A DNA stretch of 64,000 nucleotides from Spongiibacteraceae bacterium UBA5047. GTDB taxonomy: Bacteria; Pseudomonadota; Gammaproteobacteria; Pseudomonadales; Spongiibacteraceae. Every line of letters starts with the position of its first letter. Within the stretch, counting starts at the first letter, position 1. The translations under genes were made by a program, and so were the position numbers. Positions 60,270 through 64,000 of the stretch are shown here, piece after piece. The notes below the pieces were generated by a model, which had not been told where the DNA came from, made no database searches, and saw only the letters and a list, made by a program, of their open reading frames with translations. Where the stretch lies: assembly GCA_002415025.1 (NCBI GenBank), contig DIBR01000014.1, positions 22,292-86,291 of the forward strand. The letters run 5' to 3'.

Positions 60270-61274
60270 ATGGTAAACATCGCCCTTTTGATCCTCCCCA
60301 ACGCCATGGCGTCAAGCCTCACCCTGCCACTTGAAATGCTGAACGCCGTCAACGACCAGCTCAAAGTGTCCAAAAAGACGCCCGCACGTACCCAACTGAT
60401 TGGTATTTCCAGCAAGCCGGTGCACAGCGCTGGCGGCCTGGGTCTTCAGCCCCAGGGCACTATCGACGACGACCAGCACTATCAACTGATTGTTCTGCCA
60501 ACGCGCTGGCGCCACCCCTTAAAAGGCCTTAATCATGAGGCAGCCCTGTTCCGCTGGCTGCAACGCCAGTACGCGCAGGGGGCGACGCTTTGCACTGTGG
60601 GCACGGGCAGCTACCTGCTCGCTGAAGCCGGCTTACTCAATGACCGGCCGGCTACCACACACTGGCATTACTTTGATGACTTTGCGGAGCGCTACCCCGC
60701 CGTGCAACTGATTCGCAACTACCTGATTACCGAGGCTGAACGCCTCTACTGCGCAGGCAGCGTAAACTCTATTGCCGACCTTATTGTTCACATCATTGGC
60801 GAGCTCTGGGGCACTCAAATTGCCTACCGGGTAGAACGCCAGTTCTCTCCCGAAATCAGGCGCCCTTTTCACGCCCATGCCTACCGCGTTGGCCAAACGG
60901 ACTTGCATCGCGATGAAGCCATAGCCAATGCCCAGTCCTATATTCGCAAGCACTTCGCGCAGCCACTGACCGTACCGGCACTGGCGCAAGAGAGCGGATT
61001 GACCGAACGCACCTTTCAGCGCCGCTTTCGCGCCGCCACCGGGCAATCGGCACTCGATTACCTGAACACCCTGCGCTTGCGCACGGCACGGGAGCTTTTG
61101 CAGCAGAGTAACCTGGCGATCACCGAGATCGCCCAGACTGTCGGCATTGCCGAGCCCAGTTATTTCAGCCGCCTGTTCAGGCGCCAGTTCGCGGAATCAC
61201 CGGTGGACTACCGCAAAAAAGTACGCGCCAAGCTCTTTACCGCCACTGTGAGTGAAAATCCGCGTAAAGTGTAA
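60270..61274 (+). CDS. GlxA-type transcriptional regulator (DJ-1/PfpI domain plus AraC domain)
   Basis: 334 residues. The N-terminal 180 residues have the DJ-1/PfpI-like fold (VNIALLILPNAMASSLTLPLEML, LIVLPTRW, TVGTGSYLLAEAGLLNDRPATTHW). The usual nucleophile cysteine before SYLLAEAG is replaced by Gly/Thr, so it is a sensor rather than an enzyme. The C-terminal AraC domain has two helix-turn-helix units: LTVPALAQESGLTERTFQRR and AITEIAQTVGIAEPSYFSRL. It precedes the Rieske oxygenase gene by 161 bases on the same strand and diverges from fabY, so it probably activates the oxygenase. Confidence 0.92.
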   Translation: MVNIALLILPNAMASSLTLPLEMLNAVNDQLKVSKKTPARTQLIGISSKPVHSAGGLGLQPQGTIDDDQHYQLIVLPTRWRHPLKGLNHEAALFRWLQRQYAQGATLCTVGTGSYLLAEAGLLNDRPATTHWHYFDDFAERYPAVQLIRNYLITEAERLYCAGSVNSIADLIVHIIGELWGTQIAYRVERQFSPEIRRPFHAHAYRVGQTDLHRDEAIANAQSYIRKHFAQPLTVPALAQESGLTERTFQRRFRAATGQSALDYLNTLRLRTARELLQQSNLAITEIAQTVGIAEPSYFSRLFRRQFAESPVDYRKKVRAKLFTATVSENPRKV

Positions 61275-61435
61275 ATCCGGCCTTGAAAAACATTACAATC
61301 GCGTCAGAATCGGGTAACACGTGTGTACTTTTATAGCTGCCGAGGATGATAATCGGTGGCATTGACCTGGTTTGAACAACCACGGCCAGCACCTGCATGC
61401 TGCAGTGCAACGCTGATAATCAGAGAGAGTAGACC

Positions 61436-62443
61436 ATGGAAAATACGGCGAAACTTCCCATTCCCTTTGGCTGGTATTGCGTATCACTGTCACGCGACTT
61501 GCAGCCGGGTGAGGTGAAACCACTGCACTACTTCGACAAGGAGATGGTGATCTTTCGCACAGATGCGGGCGAGGCCAAAGTACTGGACGCCTACTGCCCC
61601 CACCTCGGCGCTCATCTCGGCTACGGCGGCAAGGTCGCTGGCGAGAATATTGCCTGCCCCTTTCACGCCTGGGAATTTTCCGGCGAAGGCACTTGCGAGC
61701 TGGTGCCCTACGCCAAAAACATGCCGCCCAAGGTCGCCAACGGCAAGCAATGTATTTATGCCTACCCGACCGTAGAAAAAAATCAGGCTATCTGGGTGTG
61801 GTATCACCCGGAACAAATTGCACCGCTGTTTGAGGTAGAAGACTTACCCGAGCTGCACAGCAATGACTGGACTGAAATCAGCACCTACGAGTGGACCTTT
61901 CACTCCCATATTCAGGAAACAGCCGAAAATGGCTGTGACGCCGCCCACTTTATGTATGTTCATGGCAGCCAGGATGTCCCCAAGGGTGAAGTGCGCCATG
62001 AGGGCTTTCAGCGCCATGCCCACTTCGTTAGTCAGGCGCCGGAAATTTTCGAAGATGGCAGCATCGACACAACCGGCACCCGCTTCCGTGAATCCTATCT
62101 CGACACCTCCAGCAATGGCCCCGGCCAAACCTGGCAGCGCTTTAGCGGTGTGTTCGAAACCTTTATGATGGGCACGGTCACTCCGCTGGACGACAACACC
62201 GTGCACCTGCGCTTTGTATTTACCCAGCCCAAAGACTTGAACGCCGGGCAAGATCTTATGTCTCAGGCCGTTATCCAGAATGTCGCCTCACAAGTAGAGC
62301 AGGATATGCCCATATGGGAGCACAAGGTTTACCGCCCCCAGCCGGTGCTCTGTGACGGCGACGGCCCGATCAGCCAGTTCCGCAAATGGTTCAGCCAGTT
62401 TTACGCCGATGGCAGCGGCACAAAAGACAGCAAGGCTGCCTGA
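61436..62443 (+). CDS. Rieske non-haem iron oxygenase, KshA / cholesterol desaturase-like
   Basis: 335 residues. The Rieske 2Fe-2S ligands are Cys54 and His56 (AYCPHLGAH) and Cys74 and His77 (CPFHAWEF). The mononuclear iron ligands are His171 and His176 (CDAAHFMYVHG) and Asp290 (EQDMPIWEHK). The segments GTCELVPYAK and ENGCDAAHFMYVHG resemble the steroid branch: KshA (3-ketosteroid 9-alpha-hydroxylase) and the DAF-36/Neverland 7-desaturases. It would hydroxylate or desaturate a polycyclic substrate with an external reductase, which is not visible. It has its own terminator. The likely regulator is the GlxA-type gene upstream. The steroid substrate is an inference. Confidence 0.88.
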   Translation: MENTAKLPIPFGWYCVSLSRDLQPGEVKPLHYFDKEMVIFRTDAGEAKVLDAYCPHLGAHLGYGGKVAGENIACPFHAWEFSGEGTCELVPYAKNMPPKVANGKQCIYAYPTVEKNQAIWVWYHPEQIAPLFEVEDLPELHSNDWTEISTYEWTFHSHIQETAENGCDAAHFMYVHGSQDVPKGEVRHEGFQRHAHFVSQAPEIFEDGSIDTTGTRFRESYLDTSSNGPGQTWQRFSGVFETFMMGTVTPLDDNTVHLRFVFTQPKDLNAGQDLMSQAVIQNVASQVEQDMPIWEHKVYRPQPVLCDGDGPISQFRKWFSQFYADGSGTKDSKAA

Positions 62444-62457
62444 AAAACCTGCTCCTG

Positions 62458-62482
62458 AAGCCGCCAGCCTGGCGGCTTTTTC
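62458..62482 (+). terminator. Terminator of the Rieske oxygenase gene
   Basis: AGCCGCCA / TGGCGGCT stem with a short loop followed by five T, 15 bases after the stop. It separates the oxygenase from the thiolase. Confidence 0.9.
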
Positions 62483-62577
62483 CTGCCCCAGCTTACCCTA
62501 CGTCAACTTGTCATCGGCGCCCTGTCGTGGCTAAATGGGCGCCCTCCACAGTCAGTTAATTACACACGGATAGCATT

Positions 62578-63759
62578 ATGTCTTCGGATTCTGTCTATAT
62601 TGTCAGCGGTGCACGCACGCCAATGGGCGGCCTGCTGGGGTCACTAAGCGGCGCGAGCGCCGTTCAACTCGGCACAACGGCCATGGCCGAAGCCGTCAAA
62701 CGCGCTGGCATTGACGCTAACGATATTGAAGAAGCGGTTATGGGCTGCGTATTGCAGGCTGGCTTGAAACAGGGCCCTGCCCGCCAGGCTGCTCTGGGTG
62801 CAGGCATCCCCAAGACCACAGGCTGCGTGACCATTAACAAACTCTGCGGCTCGGGCATGCAGGCCACCATTTACGCTCACGACATGATCAAGGCCGGCAC
62901 CTGCAACGTTGCCCTCGCTGGCGGCATGGAAAGCATGAGCAATGCGCCCCACCTCGTTCTGGGTGGTCGCGGCGGTTTTGGTACCGGCGGCAAGTCGCTG
63001 GAAGATCATATGTTCTTCGACGGCCTGCAAGATGCGTATCAAGGCGGCATGATGGGCAGCTTTGCCCAGAAAACGGCTGACGACCACGGGCTGACCCGCG
63101 AAGCGATGGATGCCTTCGCCATTGAATCACTGGTTCGCGCCCAGAAAGCCATTGAAGATGGCAGCCTTGATGCGGAGTCTGTTCCCGTCACCATCAGCAC
63201 GCGCAAAGGCGACATCACCGTTAAAGACGACGAGCAACCCGGCAAAGCGAACCTTGAAAAAATACCGACGCTGCGGCCAGCCTTCAAGAAAGACGGCACT
63301 GTAACCGCCGCCAACTCAAGCTCGATCAGCGACGGTGCTTCAGCACTGATCTTGATGAGCGGCGAAGAAGTGGAAAAACGCGGACTCAAGCCGCTGGCCA
63401 GAATCGTCGCTCACAGCCGCAACTCACATGACCCCGAGCTGTTTACCACCGCCCCGATTGGCGCCGTTGAGAAACTGCTGGCCAAAACCGGCTGGTCCAA
63501 AGACGAGGTTGATTTGTGGGAAATCAACGAAGCCTTTGCCATGGTCACCATGCTGGCGATACAAGGCCTTGATCTTGATCACGCCAAAGTGAACGTACAT
63601 GGCGGTGCCTGTGCCCAGGGCCACCCTATCGGCTCCACCGGCTCGCGGATAATCGTCAGTCTGATTTACGCGCTGCAGAAGTACGGTAAAAAACGCGGCG
63701 TTGCCGCTTTGTGTATTGGTGGTGGTGAAGCGCTGGCAACGGCTATCGAGCTGGTGTAG
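62578..63759 (+). CDS. Acetyl-CoA C-acyltransferase (thiolase)
   Basis: 393 residues. The nucleophile Cys is in NKLCGSGMQA (about residue 90), the other catalytic groups are in EINEAFAMVT, NVHGGACAQGHPIGSTGSRI and ALCIGGGEA. It forms or cleaves acyl-CoA thioesters, either as biosynthetic acetoacetyl-CoA thiolase or as the last step of beta-oxidation. A short A+T-rich leader with no obvious ribosome-binding site precedes the ATG. Transcribed on its own after the oxygenase terminator. Confidence 0.96.
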   Translation: MSSDSVYIVSGARTPMGGLLGSLSGASAVQLGTTAMAEAVKRAGIDANDIEEAVMGCVLQAGLKQGPARQAALGAGIPKTTGCVTINKLCGSGMQATIYAHDMIKAGTCNVALAGGMESMSNAPHLVLGGRGGFGTGGKSLEDHMFFDGLQDAYQGGMMGSFAQKTADDHGLTREAMDAFAIESLVRAQKAIEDGSLDAESVPVTISTRKGDITVKDDEQPGKANLEKIPTLRPAFKKDGTVTAANSSSISDGASALILMSGEEVEKRGLKPLARIVAHSRNSHDPELFTTAPIGAVEKLLAKTGWSKDEVDLWEINEAFAMVTMLAIQGLDLDHAKVNVHGGACAQGHPIGSTGSRIIVSLIYALQKYGKKRGVAALCIGGGEALATAIELV

Positions 63760-64000
63760 ATCGCAGCCAGGCAAGACTCGAAAGCCCTCCTTGCGACTAG
63801 CTGTTAATCTGAAGTGTTGCTAAGTAAATGTTGGAGGCTTGACGCTGGCACTCAGCCCCCTTGGAGCAGCCGAGCACTGCAGCATCCGGCGGGAGAAGCG
63901 AGCGGGTGTCTGAGCCCGAAGGGCGAGTTTCCGCTCTCGCCGCCGGATGCGAAGCGCACAGGGGATCGGTTGGAGTGCAGCGGAAACCGACTGCGGAACG
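63760..64000. repeat. Strongly palindromic non-coding tail of the window
   Basis: No gene is supported. Perfect 11-base arms GCATCCGGCGG (63882-63892) and CCGCCGGATGC (63940-63950) enclose further pairing (GAGCGG-type) and a smaller stem GCCC-GAA-GGGC. More inverted pairs (CGGTT / AACCG) follow to the end. It could be an extragenic repeat, a recombination site or a structured RNA; the window ends before it can be judged. Confidence 0.45.

Noticed and set aside
1..64000. CRISPR arrays or prophage
   Set aside because: No regularly spaced direct repeats and no capsid, portal, terminase or phage integrase genes were seen.

Overview
The window is a chromosomal segment of a gammaproteobacterium. 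The evidence is the conserved block recA / mutS / fdxA / rpoS / nlpD / pcm / truD / ispF / ispD / ftsB / eno / kdsA / pyrG, a FabY-type ketoacyl synthase, and many large TonB-dependent receptors (TBDRs). The catabolic content (sulfatases, Baeyer-Villiger monooxygenase, ketosteroid isomerase, Rieske oxygenase, PQQ dehydrogenase) suggests a marine or aquatic heterotroph of the Cellvibrionales type (Halieaceae or Spongiibacteraceae like). That placement is an inference from gene content only.

Layout. (1) 0-6.6 kb: a minus-strand operon-like run of secreted propeller-like protein, TBDR, paralogous secreted propeller-like protein, DUF4260 membrane protein and a DUF1214 gene cut by the window edge. 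(2) 6.8-12.8 kb: a TetR regulator, then a minus-strand operon of metallo-beta-lactamase-fold alkylsulfatase relative, TBDR and formylglycine sulfatase. The two TBDRs are paralogous. (3) 13-18.3 kb: a membrane AraC regulator diverging from DUF3604 metallohydrolase, Baeyer-Villiger-type monooxygenase and delta5-3-ketosteroid isomerase. Together, regions 1-3 look like a locus for taking up, desulfating and oxidising a sulfated lipophilic substrate; a steroid is the best guess. (4) 18.3-20.4 kb: an amidase and small genes. (5) 20.9-25.5 kb: accessory genes, all on the minus strand. At least three are single-gene units each followed by an integron attC-like site, with no integrase: a CALIN (cluster of attC sites lacking an integrase) directly downstream of recA, where recX would be expected. 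(6) 25.7-41 kb: the housekeeping block, with a LexA box at recA, a DUF368 gene inserted between pcm and nlpD, and no surE. (7) 41-45.5 kb: a PLP enzyme, a coiled-coil protein, an aldehyde dehydrogenase and a tRNA-Val / tRNA-Asp pair with its own promoter and terminator. (8) 45.6-52.8 kb: queD, a porin with a Pho-box-like promoter, and a beta-helix lipoprotein / TBDR pair with a second Pho-box-like element, which suggests phosphate-starvation control. (9) 52.8-64 kb: a small lipoprotein, PQQ alcohol dehydrogenase, acyltransferase, dienoyl-CoA isomerase, nitroreductase, SRPBCC protein, fabY, a GlxA-type AraC regulator, a KshA-like Rieske oxygenase, a thiolase, and a strongly palindromic non-coding tail.

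Protein functions are read from motifs and remembered family sequences; no database search was run. Several start codons were moved inward from the longest ORF on the basis of ribosome-binding sites, signal peptides or family length, and this is stated where done.
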